Source: Martinezella miluonensis (GTDB taxonomy: Bacteria; Pseudomonadota; Alphaproteobacteria; Rhizobiales; Rhizobiaceae). Taken from it: a stretch of DNA of 64,000 nt. Location: contig NZ_FMAH01000001.1 in NCBI RefSeq assembly GCF_900094545.1, positions 404,186 to 468,185 of the forward strand, read 5' to 3'. The number at the start of each line of letters is the position of its first letter. Positions within the stretch are counted from its first letter, which is position 1. Position numbers and translations under genes: made by a program. The notes beneath the pieces were generated by a model, which ran no database searches, was not told where the DNA came from, and was given only the letters and a program-made list of their open reading frames with translations. Below, piece after piece: positions 34,797 to 43,734 of this stretch.

Positions 34797-36635
34797 TCAC
34801 TTTCCGGCGCTTTTCGACCACCAGACCTCGGGGAAGCCGATGGAGTAATAGGGCAACTCGGCCAGATGTTCGAACTTGTCCCAATAGGCTATCCTGGTCG
34901 TCGTCCCGTAGAACATCGGCAGGACATAATGGTGGGCGAGCAGCACGCGGTCGAGAGCCTTGACCGTCGCCTCCTTCTCAGCCACGTCCTTCGCGAAGAT
35001 AACCTTCTCGATGAGGGAGTCGATGGCGGGGTCGGTTATGCCCGCATAGTTGCGAGATCCCTGACGGTCGGCGGAGGCGGAGCCCCAATAGTCGGCCTGC
35101 TCGTTGCCGGGATTGAGCGTCTCACCCCAGACGACCCAGATCATGTCATAGTCGAAGCTGCGAATGCGGTTGATGTATTGCGAGGTATCGACCGTCCTGA
35201 TGCTGGCATCGATGCCGATGCGCTTCAGGTTCTGGATGTAGGGCAGCACCGACCGTTCCTGCGAGGCGCTGCCAAGCAGGAGCTCCACCGTAAACGGCTG
35301 GCCGGTCTGCGCGTTCACCATCTTGTTGCCCTTGAGGACCCAGCCCGCGTCCTTGAACAGGGCGATCGCCTTGCGAAAATTGTCGCGCGCCTTCTGCGGG
35401 TCGCCGCCGACGGGATTGGCAAAGGGGGTGGTGAACACCTCGGCGGGCACCTTGTCCTTGACGCTGTTCAGAACATCGAGCTCCTGGCCTTGCGGCAGGC
35501 CGGAAGAGGCGAATTTCGTGCCGAAGAAGAAGCTGTCAACACGCGTCAATTTCCCGAAGGCGAGGGTCCGGTTCAGCTCCTCGAAATCATAGACGTAGCT
35601 CAGCGCCTCGCGGACGCGCTGATCCTTGAACCGTTCGCGCCGCATATTGGGGACGAGCGCCTGCATGATGCCGACCGAGCGCAACGAGTTGGGAAGTTCC
35701 TCGCGCTTGATGCGGCCATCCTTGGCAGCCGGAAAATCGTAGCCGGTCACCCAGTGGCTGGTGGAATTATCCTGCCAGTAATCGACGGCGCCGCCGCGAA
35801 ACGCCTCGAACGCGACGTCGTTGTCGGAAAAATAGACATAGTTCATCGCGCCGAAATTATTCTGGCCGACATTGACCGGCAGGTTCTTGCCCCAATAATC
35901 GTCACGCAGCTCGTAGCGGATCGAGGCACCCGGCTGGACGGATGCAATCTTGTAAGGACCGGACCCCATGAGCGGCTCGAGCGTCGTGCGCGAGATATCG
36001 CGCGGCTTGCCGTCGGGGCCGTTCGCTTCCCACCAGTGCTTCGGCAGCACGGTAAGCTGGCCAAGGATCGAGGGCAGCTCGCGGTTACCCTTTTCATCGA
36101 AATGGAAGGTAACGTCGCGATCGCCGGTCTTTTCGGCCTTCACCACATGGGCGTAGTAGCTTGTCGCCAGCGGATTGAGTTCTTTGGTTTTCTCGAAACT
36201 GAAGATGACATCCTCGGGCGTTACGGGCGTGCCGTCTGCCCACTTCGCCTCGGCACGTAGCCGGAAGACGGCGCTCGAAACGTCATCGGGATAGGAGACG
36301 CCCTCGGCAAGCAGGCCGTAGGAGGAGTTGGTCTCGTCATCGGCCTTCTTCAACAGCGTATCGTAGATCAGCGTTGTCCCTTCGGCGGGATTGCCCTTGT
36401 AGAGCACCGGGTTGAGGGTATCGAAAGTGCCATTGCTCGACAGCTTCACCTCGCCGCCCTTTGGCGCGTCGGGGTTGACGTAATCGAAATGCTTGAAGCC
36501 GGGCTGGTATTTGAGATCGCCGAGAATGGCCGTGCCGATGCGGAATTGCGGCTCCTCGGCTTTCGAGATTACCGGCATTGCCAGCAGGCAAAAAAGAGAA
36601 GCGACCAAGCCTGCTTTCAACCGCGACAATGCCAT
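34797..36635 (-). CDS. yejA: peptide-binding periplasmic protein YejA
   Basis: A 612-residue extracellular solute-binding protein family 5 member with a cleavable signal peptide (about residues 1-26, ending VISKA, before EEPQFRIGT). The length and the GTFDTLNPVLYKG motif region are typical of YejA. It binds peptides in the periplasm and delivers them to YejBE. GGGAG lies just before the ATG. It is the first gene of yejABEF. A TetR gene lies upstream in the same orientation, 109 bases away, and could regulate the operon, though that gene's operator is at its other side. Confidence 0.93.
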   Translation of the reverse strand: MALSRLKAGLVASLFCLLAMPVISKAEEPQFRIGTAILGDLKYQPGFKHFDYVNPDAPKGGEVKLSSNGTFDTLNPVLYKGNPAEGTTLIYDTLLKKADDETNSSYGLLAEGVSYPDDVSSAVFRLRAEAKWADGTPVTPEDVIFSFEKTKELNPLATSYYAHVVKAEKTGDRDVTFHFDEKGNRELPSILGQLTVLPKHWWEANGPDGKPRDISRTTLEPLMGSGPYKIASVQPGASIRYELRDDYWGKNLPVNVGQNNFGAMNYVYFSDNDVAFEAFRGGAVDYWQDNSTSHWVTGYDFPAAKDGRIKREELPNSLRSVGIMQALVPNMRRERFKDQRVREALSYVYDFEELNRTLAFGKLTRVDSFFFGTKFASSGLPQGQELDVLNSVKDKVPAEVFTTPFANPVGGDPQKARDNFRKAIALFKDAGWVLKGNKMVNAQTGQPFTVELLLGSASQERSVLPYIQNLKRIGIDASIRTVDTSQYINRIRSFDYDMIWVVWGETLNPGNEQADYWGSASADRQGSRNYAGITDPAIDSLIEKVIFAKDVAEKEATVKALDRVLLAHHYVLPMFYGTTTRIAYWDKFEHLAELPYYSIGFPEVWWSKSAGK

Positions 36636-36744
36636 TCATGATCTCCCGATGATTTCTGGAGAATCAGCATAAGGCAAATGAGGGCAAAAAGCAGGACGCA
36701 ATAGCTCGCCTCTTCGCAAAGACGTCGAAGAACGATTTCGGAAA

Positions 36745-37380
36745 TCAACCTGCTGCCGCGGCCTCTTCCAGTCGCTTGCGCAGCATCAGCCGCAATTCCG
36801 TGACGACACGCCGATCCTCCACGGCTTCCGGCTCGTTGCCGACAAGGACGGCGATACGTAGCAGTTCGAGCACGATGCCCGACATCAGCGCGATATCGTC
36901 CGATATAGGCGGCCGCGCCTGTCGAAGGACGTTCGCAATCAGCTCCTTCAGCTCGGTACGCGAGCGCGCCTTGCGCTCCTTCGGGATATCGCGGCGCCCG
37001 GCAAGCACTGGAAGCTCCGGATATTCCTCGATGAAGGCAGCGAGCGCATCGAAAATCGCCTCGCCGCAATCGGCGGCGGAAAGGCCGGCGCTCCGTTCCG
37101 CCACGTCTCGAAGCCTGGCCTTCAGCCGGTCCAGGCGATCGATATGCAAGGCTTCGGCGAGCAAGGGCTTGGTCGGGAAGAATTGATAGAGCGAGCCGAT
37201 CGATGAATGCGCCTCGGCTGCAATCTCGGTCATCGTTGCGGCGTCGTAGCCCTTGCGCGCGAAGACCTTTGCCGCCGCCTCCAGAAGAATGACGACGCGA
37301 TCATGGCCGCGCTGCCGCTTCGGCGTGCGCGTCTTCAATTCTTCACTTGATTTTTGTGAGGTCATCCTCATATTTTCCAT
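36745..37380 (-). CDS. TetR/AcrR family transcriptional regulator
   Basis: A 211-residue TetR-type regulator with the N-terminal helix-turn-helix (about residues 28-73; AAKVFARKGYDAATMTEIAAE and SIGSLYQFFPTKPLLAEAL) and a helical ligand domain. The start has three possible ATG codons (37380, 37371, 37365); the longest is given. An inverted repeat overlaps the start region and lies between it and the divergent isochorismatase-fold gene, so it most likely represses itself and that gene. A role for yejABEF downstream is also possible. Confidence 0.9.
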   Translation of the reverse strand: MENMRMTSQKSSEELKTRTPKRQRGHDRVVILLEAAAKVFARKGYDAATMTEIAAEAHSSIGSLYQFFPTKPLLAEALHIDRLDRLKARLRDVAERSAGLSAADCGEAIFDALAAFIEEYPELPVLAGRRDIPKERKARSRTELKELIANVLRQARPPISDDIALMSGIVLELLRIAVLVGNEPEAVEDRRVVTELRLMLRKRLEEAAAAG

Positions 37381-37390
37381 TGTGAGGATG
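37363..37390. promoter_or_regulatory. inverted repeat at the TetR start
   Basis: CATCCTCA (37363-37370) and TGAGGATG (37383-37390), perfect 8-bp arms 12 bases apart, overlapping the TetR start codon and 28 bases before the divergent gene. A related half, GAGG, recurs on either side. This is the expected place for a TetR operator. Confidence 0.55.
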
Positions 37391-37417
37391 CCCTCATGTT
37401 TTTCTCGGAGCCCCCAG

Positions 37418-37987
37418 ATGTCACTTTACGATTCCAAGACCACCGCTCTTGTTACCATCGACCTGCAAGGCCTCGTTCTCAACCGGCCGCTTGCGCCCTA
37501 CTCCGCCCCGCAGATCATCGCCAATACGGTCGCCATCGCAAACAAGCTGAAAGCCGATGGCGGAACGACCGTGTTTGTCACGTTCGGATTTTCCGCAGAC
37601 TATGCCGACGCTGTCAATCAGCCGACAGACGAAAGCTTCCCGCTTCCCCCGGGAGGTTTGCCGCCGGCCGCGCTCGAAGCTCCGGCCGAGATAGCGGCGC
37701 TGACACCGGATGTCGCTATCGTCAAGCAGCAGTGGAGCGCATTCTACGGCACGGCGCTCGACCTGCAGCTTCGCCGCCGCGGCATCAACACGTTGATCCT
37801 GACCGGTGTCGCCACCAATTTCGGCGTGGAATCGACGGCGCGCGATGCCTATGCGGCAAATTATGCCGTCATTGTCGCCGAAGATGCCGTGACGACGCTC
37901 TCGCAGGTGATGCAGGATTTCGCCTGCACGAAAGTGCTGCCGCGCCTGTCGCGCATCCGGAAGACGGCGGAAATTTTAGCCAACTGA
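37418..37987 (+). CDS. isochorismatase-fold hydrolase lacking the catalytic cysteine (YecD-like)
   Basis: A 189-residue isochorismatase-superfamily protein. Asp15 (LVTIDLQG) and Lys103 (AIVKQQWSAF) of the triad are in place, but the cysteine position holds Gly136 (GVATNFGVESTARDAY). True isochorismatases and E. coli YecD also have glycine there, so this is a recognised non-cysteine branch; amidase chemistry by a thiol is excluded, while vinyl-ether or other hydrolysis remains possible. The ATG at 37418 follows GGAG. It is divergent from a TetR gene with a palindrome between them, which suggests induction by its substrate. Confidence 0.85.
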   Translation: MSLYDSKTTALVTIDLQGLVLNRPLAPYSAPQIIANTVAIANKLKADGGTTVFVTFGFSADYADAVNQPTDESFPLPPGGLPPAALEAPAEIAALTPDVAIVKQQWSAFYGTALDLQLRRRGINTLILTGVATNFGVESTARDAYAANYAVIVAEDAVTTLSQVMQDFACTKVLPRLSRIRKTAEILAN

Positions 37988-38015
37988 CCTGCCCGGAGCC
38001 ACGATCGATCCAGGA

Positions 38016-38119
38016 AAAGGCGGTCGCTCGTCGGCCGCAAGTGATTGCCGCGGATTAACTTCCATCTTTTTTCAGGATAATCTCGCCGCAAATCACTTCG
38101 GCTGACGCCGACCGCCTTT
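38016..38119. repeat. long imperfect inverted repeat upstream of mepA
   Basis: Two arms of about 36 bases face each other: the left (38016-38051) begins AAAGGCGGTCG and contains AAGTGATT; the right (38085-38119) contains AATCACTT and ends CGACCGCCTTT. Roughly 30 positions match. The 33-base centre includes a T6 run. It fills the gap between two plus-strand genes and ends 11 bases before mepA. It could be a small mobile palindromic element or a strong leader hairpin. Confidence 0.6.
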
Positions 38120-38130
38120 CAAGGATATGC

Positions 38131-39165
38131 ATGGCTTCACTTCTGATTCGCTCCCTTCGAACAATCGGCAAATTCTCTCTCGCGACGGTGATCGGGATGG
38201 GTCTTGTCGCCGGCGACGTGCTGGCGCAGCAGGCCACTCCTTCACCCGGGAGCGCAAAGGCGGTCTTCGGGGCGGTGACGCTGCCGACGCAGGGACCGCC
38301 GCAATCGCTGGGCTTCTATGCCAAGGGCTGCCTTGCCGGCGCGGTTGCACTGCCCACCGACGGCCCGACATGGCAGGCCATGCGCCTGTCGCGCAATCGC
38401 CGCTGGGGAAGGCCGGAGATGATCGGCCTGCTGGAGCACCTGTCGCGCGATGCGGCGAAGAATGACGGTTGGCCGGGCCTGCTCGTCGGCGATATCTCGC
38501 AGCCGCGCGGCGGTCCGATGATCAATGGCCATGCCTCGCACCAGATCGGCCTCGACGCCGACGTCTGGCTGACGCCGATGCCTCGGCACAAGATGACGGC
38601 CGAAGAGCGCGAAGCCCTGCCCTTCACGACGATGCTGGCCAAGGACAAGTTCCTGACGATCAACGACAAGGTCTGGACGCCGGCGCATGCCCGCCTGCTG
38701 ATGCGCGCGGCCAGCTATCCAGAGGTCGAGCGTATCTTCGTCAACCCGGCGATCAAGAAGAAGATGTGCGAGACATGGACGGGCGACCGCGCCAATCTCG
38801 GCAAGCTGCGGCCGGAATATGGGCACGACTCGCATTTTCACATCCGCATCCGCTGCCCTGCCGGTTCTGCCGGCTGCACGGGGCAGGCGCCAGTCACCGC
38901 CGGCGACGGCTGCGACAAGGCGCTCGCCTGGTGGTTCGGGCCGGAGCCCTGGGCCAAGCCGAAGCCCAGCACGAAGCCGCCCCAAAAGCCGCGCGAGGTC
39001 ATGGTTTCCGATTTGCCGAGGGCCTGCCAGGCCGTACTGGCGGCACCGCCGGTTGCTTCCGCTCGCGCCGCCACCTTCGGCGCCAAGACTGCCGATGCGA
39101 CGGCGGAAACGGACGCAATGCCCGTCTCCGGCAATACGCCGCCGGGGCAGATCCCGCAGCAATGA
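38131..39165 (+). CDS. mepA: penicillin-insensitive murein endopeptidase
   Basis: A 344-residue LAS-type metallopeptidase that cleaves D-Ala-meso-diaminopimelate crosslinks of peptidoglycan in the periplasm. A signal peptide (about residues 1-32, ending DVLAQ) precedes the peptidase domain. Zinc ligands are recognisable: His137 and Asp144 in HASHQIGLDADVW and His237 in GHDSHFHIRIR, with His232 and His235 next to it. The length exceeds E. coli MepA by a low-complexity C-terminal tail (after about residue 265) with a KPKPSTKPPQKP stretch and an end rich in Ala, Thr and Pro, probably a flexible linker. AAGGA precedes the ATG. Confidence 0.93.
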   Translation: MASLLIRSLRTIGKFSLATVIGMGLVAGDVLAQQATPSPGSAKAVFGAVTLPTQGPPQSLGFYAKGCLAGAVALPTDGPTWQAMRLSRNRRWGRPEMIGLLEHLSRDAAKNDGWPGLLVGDISQPRGGPMINGHASHQIGLDADVWLTPMPRHKMTAEEREALPFTTMLAKDKFLTINDKVWTPAHARLLMRAASYPEVERIFVNPAIKKKMCETWTGDRANLGKLRPEYGHDSHFHIRIRCPAGSAGCTGQAPVTAGDGCDKALAWWFGPEPWAKPKPSTKPPQKPREVMVSDLPRACQAVLAAPPVASARAATFGAKTADATAETDAMPVSGNTPPGQIPQQ

Positions 39166-39263
39166 GGCCAGAACAATCCCTGCCGGGGTAGTCTTTCAAA
39201 AGGCGCCTCGTTGGTATAGAAGGCGAATAAATCGATTGAAAGCACTGGCTGGAGCAAGATTTC

Positions 39264-39644
39264 ATGGCTGACAGCAAATGCATCGCGCTGATCGCGCATG
39301 ATCAGAAAAAGGATGCGATGGCGGAATTTGCCCGGCGCAATCAGGCAGCGCTTGCTAATTGGCATATCGTTGCAACCGGCACGACTGGCGGCCGCGTGCT
39401 CGATGCCTGCCCCGATCTCAAGGTTACCCGATTGAAAAGCGGGCCGCTTGGCGGCGACCAGCAGATCGGCGCGCTCATCGCCACCGCCGAGATCGACATG
39501 CTGGTCTTCTTCATCGATCCGCTCACCCCCATGCCGCACGATGTCGACGTGAAGGCATTGACGCGGCTTGCCGTTCTCTACGACATTCCGATGGCGCTCA
39601 ACGAATCCACTGCCGAGCGGCTGATCAAAACACTGAACCATTAA
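39264..39644 (+). CDS. mgsA: methylglyoxal synthase
   Basis: MgsA converts dihydroxyacetone phosphate to methylglyoxal and phosphate, a bypass that releases phosphate when sugar phosphates build up. The 126-residue protein is a standard hexameric MgsA: phosphate-binding GTTGGR at about residue 38, the [11 protein letters not shown] block at about 59, and the catalytic aspartate region [18 protein letters not shown] near 85. It lies between mepA and glk; control of sugar-phosphate load would link it with glucokinase, 34 bases downstream. Confidence 0.95.
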   Translation: MADSKCIALIAHDQKKDAMAEFARRNQAALANWHIVATGTTGGRVLDACPDLKVTRLKSGPLGGDQQIGALIATAEIDMLVFFIDPLTPMPHDVDVKALTRLAVLYDIPMALNESTAERLIKTLNH

Positions 39645-39678
39645 TCCGCCTTGCCGGCGGCAGACCACGGACCTGGCC

Positions 39679-40701
39679 ATGCCCGAGCTCAATCACAGCG
39701 ATGCCCCACAGCCTTTTCCCATCCTGATCGGCGATATCGGCGGCACCAATGCACGCTTCTCGATCCTTGCCGATGCGAATTCCGAGCAGGAGCATTTTCC
39801 CGTCGTGCAGACGGCGAATTTCGAGACGATCGACGACGCTATCAAGCTGACCCTCGAAAAGAGCAAGGTGCAGCCGCGCTCGGCGATCCTCGCCATGGCC
39901 GGTCCGGTGCAGGGCGATGAAATTCCGCTGACCAATTGCGACTGGGTGATCCGTCCGAAGACGATGATCGCCAATCTCGGCATCGAAGATGTGCTTATCA
40001 TCAACGACTTCGAGGCACAGGCGCTGGCGATCGCCGAAGTTGCCGACGACCATCGCGAAAGCATCGGCGAAACCTCGGAAAACAATGCCGCCTCGCGCGC
40101 CGTGCTTGGACCTGGCACCGGGCTTGGCGTGGCTGGTCTGATCCATACCCAGCACCAGTGGATACCGGTGCCGGGCGAAGGCGGCCATATCGATCTTGGA
40201 CCGCGCAGCGAGCGCGACCTGCAGATCTGGCCGTATCTGGAAGCCATCGAGGGCCGGATCTCGGCCGAGCAAGTCATTTGCGGCCGCGGTCTGCAGAACC
40301 TCTATCACGCCATCTGCAAGGCAGACGGTATCGAGCCGAGCCTCAAGGAACCGGCCGACATCACCACCCACGCGCTTGCCGGCACCAATAAGCAGGCCGA
40401 AGAGACGCTGACGCTTTTCGTCACCTATCTCGGCCGCGTCGCCGGCGATATCGCCATGATCTTCATGGCGCGCGGCGGCGTCTATCTTTCGGGCGGCATC
40501 TCGCAGAAAATCCTGCCGGCACTGCAAAAGCCGGAATTCCGCGCTGCCTTCGAAGACAAGGCGCCGCATACAGAAATGATGAAGACCATTCCAACGCATG
40601 TGGTGACGCATCCGCTGGCCGCCTTGTCCGGCCTTGCCAGCTACGCCCGCAAACCGGCAAGCTTTGGTCTTGCAACAGAGGGCCGCCGCTGGCGGCGCTG
40701 A
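39679..40701 (+). CDS. glk: glucokinase
   Basis: A 340-residue bacterial glucokinase (Glk, not ROK) phosphorylating glucose with ATP to glucose 6-phosphate. The ATP-binding phosphate-1 motif [10 protein letters not shown] is at residues 18-27, followed by the [10 protein letters not shown] region, [10 protein letters not shown] (about 148) and the [11 protein letters not shown] motif that holds a substrate-contacting glutamate. Its short gap to mgsA suggests co-transcription. After the stop there is a GGCAGCC/GGCTGCC hairpin (about 40718-40742) without a T-tract. Confidence 0.95.
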   Translation: MPELNHSDAPQPFPILIGDIGGTNARFSILADANSEQEHFPVVQTANFETIDDAIKLTLEKSKVQPRSAILAMAGPVQGDEIPLTNCDWVIRPKTMIANLGIEDVLIINDFEAQALAIAEVADDHRESIGETSENNAASRAVLGPGTGLGVAGLIHTQHQWIPVPGEGGHIDLGPRSERDLQIWPYLEAIEGRISAEQVICGRGLQNLYHAICKADGIEPSLKEPADITTHALAGTNKQAEETLTLFVTYLGRVAGDIAMIFMARGGVYLSGGISQKILPALQKPEFRAAFEDKAPHTEMMKTIPTHVVTHPLAALSGLASYARKPASFGLATEGRRWRR

Positions 40702-40818
40702 CCCGACCGGAATGGCAGGCAGCCCTTCGAGGAAAGGCTGCCGACCGGTTCGCCGAATGGCGGTCTTGGGATTGGTTTTTCAAGGCCGTTCAGAACAAGA
40801 AGGGAAAGCCCGGCGTCT

Positions 40819-40951
40819 TTGAGAACGGACCTCCCTCGCCTATAATGAACTTGGCTCCAGGCATGGCTCTTAACCAGCGCGGCAAGCCATCTCTAGCCAA
40901 AGCCGCCCTAACTCTTTATAGAGCCGCGAAAGCATATGCCATGCGCGGCTC
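40819..40951 (+). promoter_or_regulatory. promoter and leader hairpin of the ABC exporter gene
   Basis: TTGAGA (40819-40824), a 16-base spacer and a perfect TATAAT (40841-40846) make a strong housekeeping-type promoter. The leader then contains a hairpin with arms GAGCCGCG (40921-40928) and CGCGGCTC (40944-40951), 27 bases before the TTG start. Confidence 0.55.
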
Positions 40952-40978
40952 GCTTGGTTTGAGACAGGAAGCCGATTT

Positions 40979-42772
40979 TTGAAATCGCCCGATACCCAAA
41001 AAAACAACGTCGACAGCGAAGCCATTACCGGCATGCTGAAGCGCATCATCGCCGAGAACGGCCGTGATCATGTATGGGGCTACGCTATCGCGATCATTTG
41101 CCTGATCCTGGTGGCACTATCGACGGCTTACATCGCCTATATTATGAAGTGGGTCATCGACAAAGCCTTCGTCGATCGCAATCTCATCGATGCCTGGCTG
41201 ATTTGCGGGAGCATCTTTGCTGTTTTCGTGGCGCGCGGTTTCGCCGGGTATTTTCAGTCGGTCATTCTCAGCAAGATCGGCAACAACATCATCGCTCGTT
41301 ATCAGCGACGGATCTACAGTCACCTGATGACTTTGTCGGTCGGCTTCTTCAGCGAAGCCCGTTCCGCGCAGCTTGCGGCCCAGATCAGCCAGAACGTCTC
41401 GGGCATCCGCGACGTCATGAACCTGACGATCACCTCGACGGCGCGCGACCTGCTGACCTTCGTATCCCTGGTCGGCGTCATGATCTTCCAGGATCCGGTG
41501 CTGAGCATCGCCTTCGTCGTCATCGCGCCGCCGCTTTTCCTCGCGCTTCGTTATATTTCCAAGCGCCTGCGCTCAGCGACGCGCGAAGCGATCGTCTTGA
41601 ACAGCCATGTGCTTGGCGCGATGCAGGAGACCATCCAGGGCATTTCCATCGTCAAAGCTTTCACGATGGAAAACGAGCTGGAGAGCAAGATCAACAAACT
41701 CATCACCGCGGCCGAGCACCGGCAGAACCGTATCGCCCGCCTGTCGGAGCGCAACGGTCCGCTGATGGAAAGCGTGGCGGGCTTTGTGATCGCCAGCCTC
41801 TTTGCCTATGCCGCCTATCGATCGATCAACGACAGCGTCTCGCCGGGCGTGTTCTTCTCCTTCGCCACTTCGCTGCTGCTTGCCTATGATCCGGCACGCC
41901 GTCTCGCCAAGCTGCAGGTGCAGCTGGAGCGTGCCGTCGTCAATGCGCGGATGATTTACGAGCTGCTCGACATGGAGCCGCGCCAGCGCGATCTGCCCGA
42001 TGCCAAGCCGCTCGTTGTCACGCAGGCCCGCATCGAATTCCGCGGCGTCGGCTTCGCCTATGGCAGCGACGCCGTACTGGACGATGTGAGCTTCGTTGCG
42101 GAAGGCGGACAGACGACGGCGCTCGTCGGCCCTTCCGGCGCCGGCAAGTCCACCGTCATCAATCTCATTCCGCGTTTCCACGACCCGAAAGAAGGCAGCA
42201 TCTTCATCGACGGGCAGGACATCCGCCAGATCACCAAGCAGTCGCTGCGCCAGCATCTCGCTTATGTCTCGCAGCAGCCCTATCTCTTCGAAGGCACGAT
42301 CCGCGACAATATCCGTTATGGCCGGCCGGACGCGACCAATGCAGAGATCGAGGAAGCGGCGCGGCATGCCTATGCCCATGATTTCATCATGGCGCAGCCG
42401 CAGGGCTACGATACACCGGTCGGCGAAAACGGCGTGACGCTTTCCGGCGGCCAGCGGCAACGCCTGTCGATCGCCCGCGCGCTGGTGCGCAACGCGCCGA
42501 TCCTCCTGCTCGACGAAGCGACCTCGGCGCTCGACACGGAATCGGAAGCAGCCGTGCAGAAGGCGCTGGACGAAGCCATGAGCGGCCGCACGGTCGTTGT
42601 CATCGCCCACCGGCTGTCGACGGTCGTCCGGGCCGAGAAGATTGTCGTCATGCAGAACGGACGCGTGGTCGAGGAGGGCAACCACGAGACGCTTGCGGAG
42701 GCCGACAATGGCCTCTACGCTCGCCTTAACAACCTTCAGCGGCCGGTCGCTTCCGGCAATTCCCGCAAATAA
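40979..42772 (+). CDS. MsbA-like ABC exporter (fused permease and ATPase)
   Basis: A 597-residue half-transporter: an ABC type I exporter membrane domain with six helices (about residues 30-320) followed by an ATPase (about 345-585) with Walker A GPSGAGKSTV, signature [10 protein letters not shown] and Walker B ILLLDEATSALD. Proteins of this shape flip lipid A, glycans or drugs across the inner membrane; the resemblance to MsbA is general and the cargo is not certain. The TTG at 40979 follows an AGGAAG site; no nearby ATG fits. It is followed within 15 bases by dapB, so both, and perhaps their shared promoter, form one unit. Confidence 0.9.
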   Translation: MKSPDTQKNNVDSEAITGMLKRIIAENGRDHVWGYAIAIICLILVALSTAYIAYIMKWVIDKAFVDRNLIDAWLICGSIFAVFVARGFAGYFQSVILSKIGNNIIARYQRRIYSHLMTLSVGFFSEARSAQLAAQISQNVSGIRDVMNLTITSTARDLLTFVSLVGVMIFQDPVLSIAFVVIAPPLFLALRYISKRLRSATREAIVLNSHVLGAMQETIQGISIVKAFTMENELESKINKLITAAEHRQNRIARLSERNGPLMESVAGFVIASLFAYAAYRSINDSVSPGVFFSFATSLLLAYDPARRLAKLQVQLERAVVNARMIYELLDMEPRQRDLPDAKPLVVTQARIEFRGVGFAYGSDAVLDDVSFVAEGGQTTALVGPSGAGKSTVINLIPRFHDPKEGSIFIDGQDIRQITKQSLRQHLAYVSQQPYLFEGTIRDNIRYGRPDATNAEIEEAARHAYAHDFIMAQPQGYDTPVGENGVTLSGGQRQRLSIARALVRNAPILLLDEATSALDTESEAAVQKALDEAMSGRTVVVIAHRLSTVVRAEKIVVMQNGRVVEEGNHETLAEADNGLYARLNNLQRPVASGNSRK

Positions 42773-42787
42773 AACGATAGAGACGAT

Positions 42788-43612
42788 ATGAGCGACGATG
42801 CGATGAAGCTGGTGGTGGTGGGCGCGGCGGGCCGCATGGGACAGGCTCTCATCCGCCTCATCCATGCCACGGACGGCGTAACCCTGCATGCCGCGGTCGC
42901 GCGTCTCGGCTCCGCCTTCATCGGCAAGGATGCCGGCGAGATTGCCGGGCTGGGGCCGATCGGCGTTCCCGTGACCGACGATCCGCTTTCCGCTTTTCTT
43001 CATGCCGAAGGCGTCATCGATTTCACGACGCCGGCAACCAGCGTCACCTTTGCCGGCCTCGCAGCACAGGCGCGCATCATCCATATCATCGGCACGACCG
43101 GATGCTCGGATGAGGATGAGGCCAAGTTCAAGGCGGCCGCGCGCCATGCCCGCATCGTCAAATCGGGCAATATGGGCCTCGGCATCAATCTTTTGAGCGT
43201 GCTCGTCGAGCAGGCGGCGCGTGCGCTCCCTTCGAACGACTGGGATATCGAGGTGCTGGAGATGCATCATCGCCACAAGGTCGATGCTCCCTCGGGCACG
43301 GCATTGCTGCTCGGCCAGGCGGCGGCCAAGGGCCGCGGCATCGATCTTAGCGACAATTCCACACGCGTGCGCGACGGCCATACAGGCCCGCGCCCGACAG
43401 GCGCGATCGGCTTTGCGACGTTGCGCGGCGGCGGCGTGGTCGGCGATCACTCGGTCATCTTCGCCAGCGAGAGCGAGCGGCTGACGCTGTCGCACAATGC
43501 CGGCGACCGTTCGCTGTTTGCCCGAGGCGCGCTGCAGGCCGCGCTCTGGGCGCGCGACAAGAAACCCGGCCTCTATTCCATGCTCGACGTTCTCGGGCTT
43601 GCCACACATTAA
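42788..43612 (+). CDS. dapB: 4-hydroxy-tetrahydrodipicolinate reductase
   Basis: DapB reduces 4-hydroxy-tetrahydrodipicolinate with NAD(P)H, a step towards diaminopimelate and lysine. The 274-residue protein has the cofactor motif [14 protein letters not shown] (about residues 9-22), the catalytic His-His and Lys in the [14 protein letters not shown] block (about residue 160) and the C-terminal dimerisation strand. It follows the exporter gene closely and ends at a strong terminator. Diaminopimelate is a peptidoglycan precursor, so envelope-related genes cluster here. Confidence 0.96.
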   Translation: MSDDAMKLVVVGAAGRMGQALIRLIHATDGVTLHAAVARLGSAFIGKDAGEIAGLGPIGVPVTDDPLSAFLHAEGVIDFTTPATSVTFAGLAAQARIIHIIGTTGCSDEDEAKFKAAARHARIVKSGNMGLGINLLSVLVEQAARALPSNDWDIEVLEMHHRHKVDAPSGTALLLGQAAAKGRGIDLSDNSTRVRDGHTGPRPTGAIGFATLRGGGVVGDHSVIFASESERLTLSHNAGDRSLFARGALQAALWARDKKPGLYSMLDVLGLATH

Positions 43613-43619
43613 TCCGATC

Positions 43620-43664
43620 CTGGAGCGGTTCAGCATGGAACTGCTGAACCGCTCCAGCCTTTTA
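43620..43664 (+). terminator. intrinsic terminator after dapB
   Basis: 15-bp perfect arms CTGGAGCGGTTCAGC (43620-43634) and GCTGAACCGCTCCAG (43643-43657), 8-base loop, then CCTTTTATT. It starts eight bases after the dapB stop. Confidence 0.85.
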
Positions 43665-43670
43665 TTGTCT

Positions 43671-43717
43671 CGCAATTCCGGACGGAAAACCGCTACGCAC
43701 TTTTCCTGGAATTGCTC
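43671..43717. repeat. 47-bp intergenic palindromic repeat, copy 1
   Basis: Begins CGCAATTCCGGACGGAAAAC and ends CCTGGAATTGCTC; terminal arms GCAATTCC and GGAATTGC (43672-43679, 43708-43715). The same element occurs at 51129-51176 (inverted) and 57246-57292. This copy ends 17 bases before gpmA and includes its upstream leader. Confidence 0.85.
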
Positions 43718-43734
43718 TATCAAGGAGTGACATT

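Noticed and set aside
33804..36260. 818-codon open frame on the plus strand across yejB and yejA
   Set aside because: It is antisense to two well-supported genes, has no ribosome site or recognisable domain, and its composition (many His, Arg, Asp) is typical of the reverse frame of GC-rich genes.
41573..43723. 716-codon open frame on the minus strand across the exporter gene and dapB
   Set aside because: Antisense to two clear genes and runs through the terminator and repeat after dapB.
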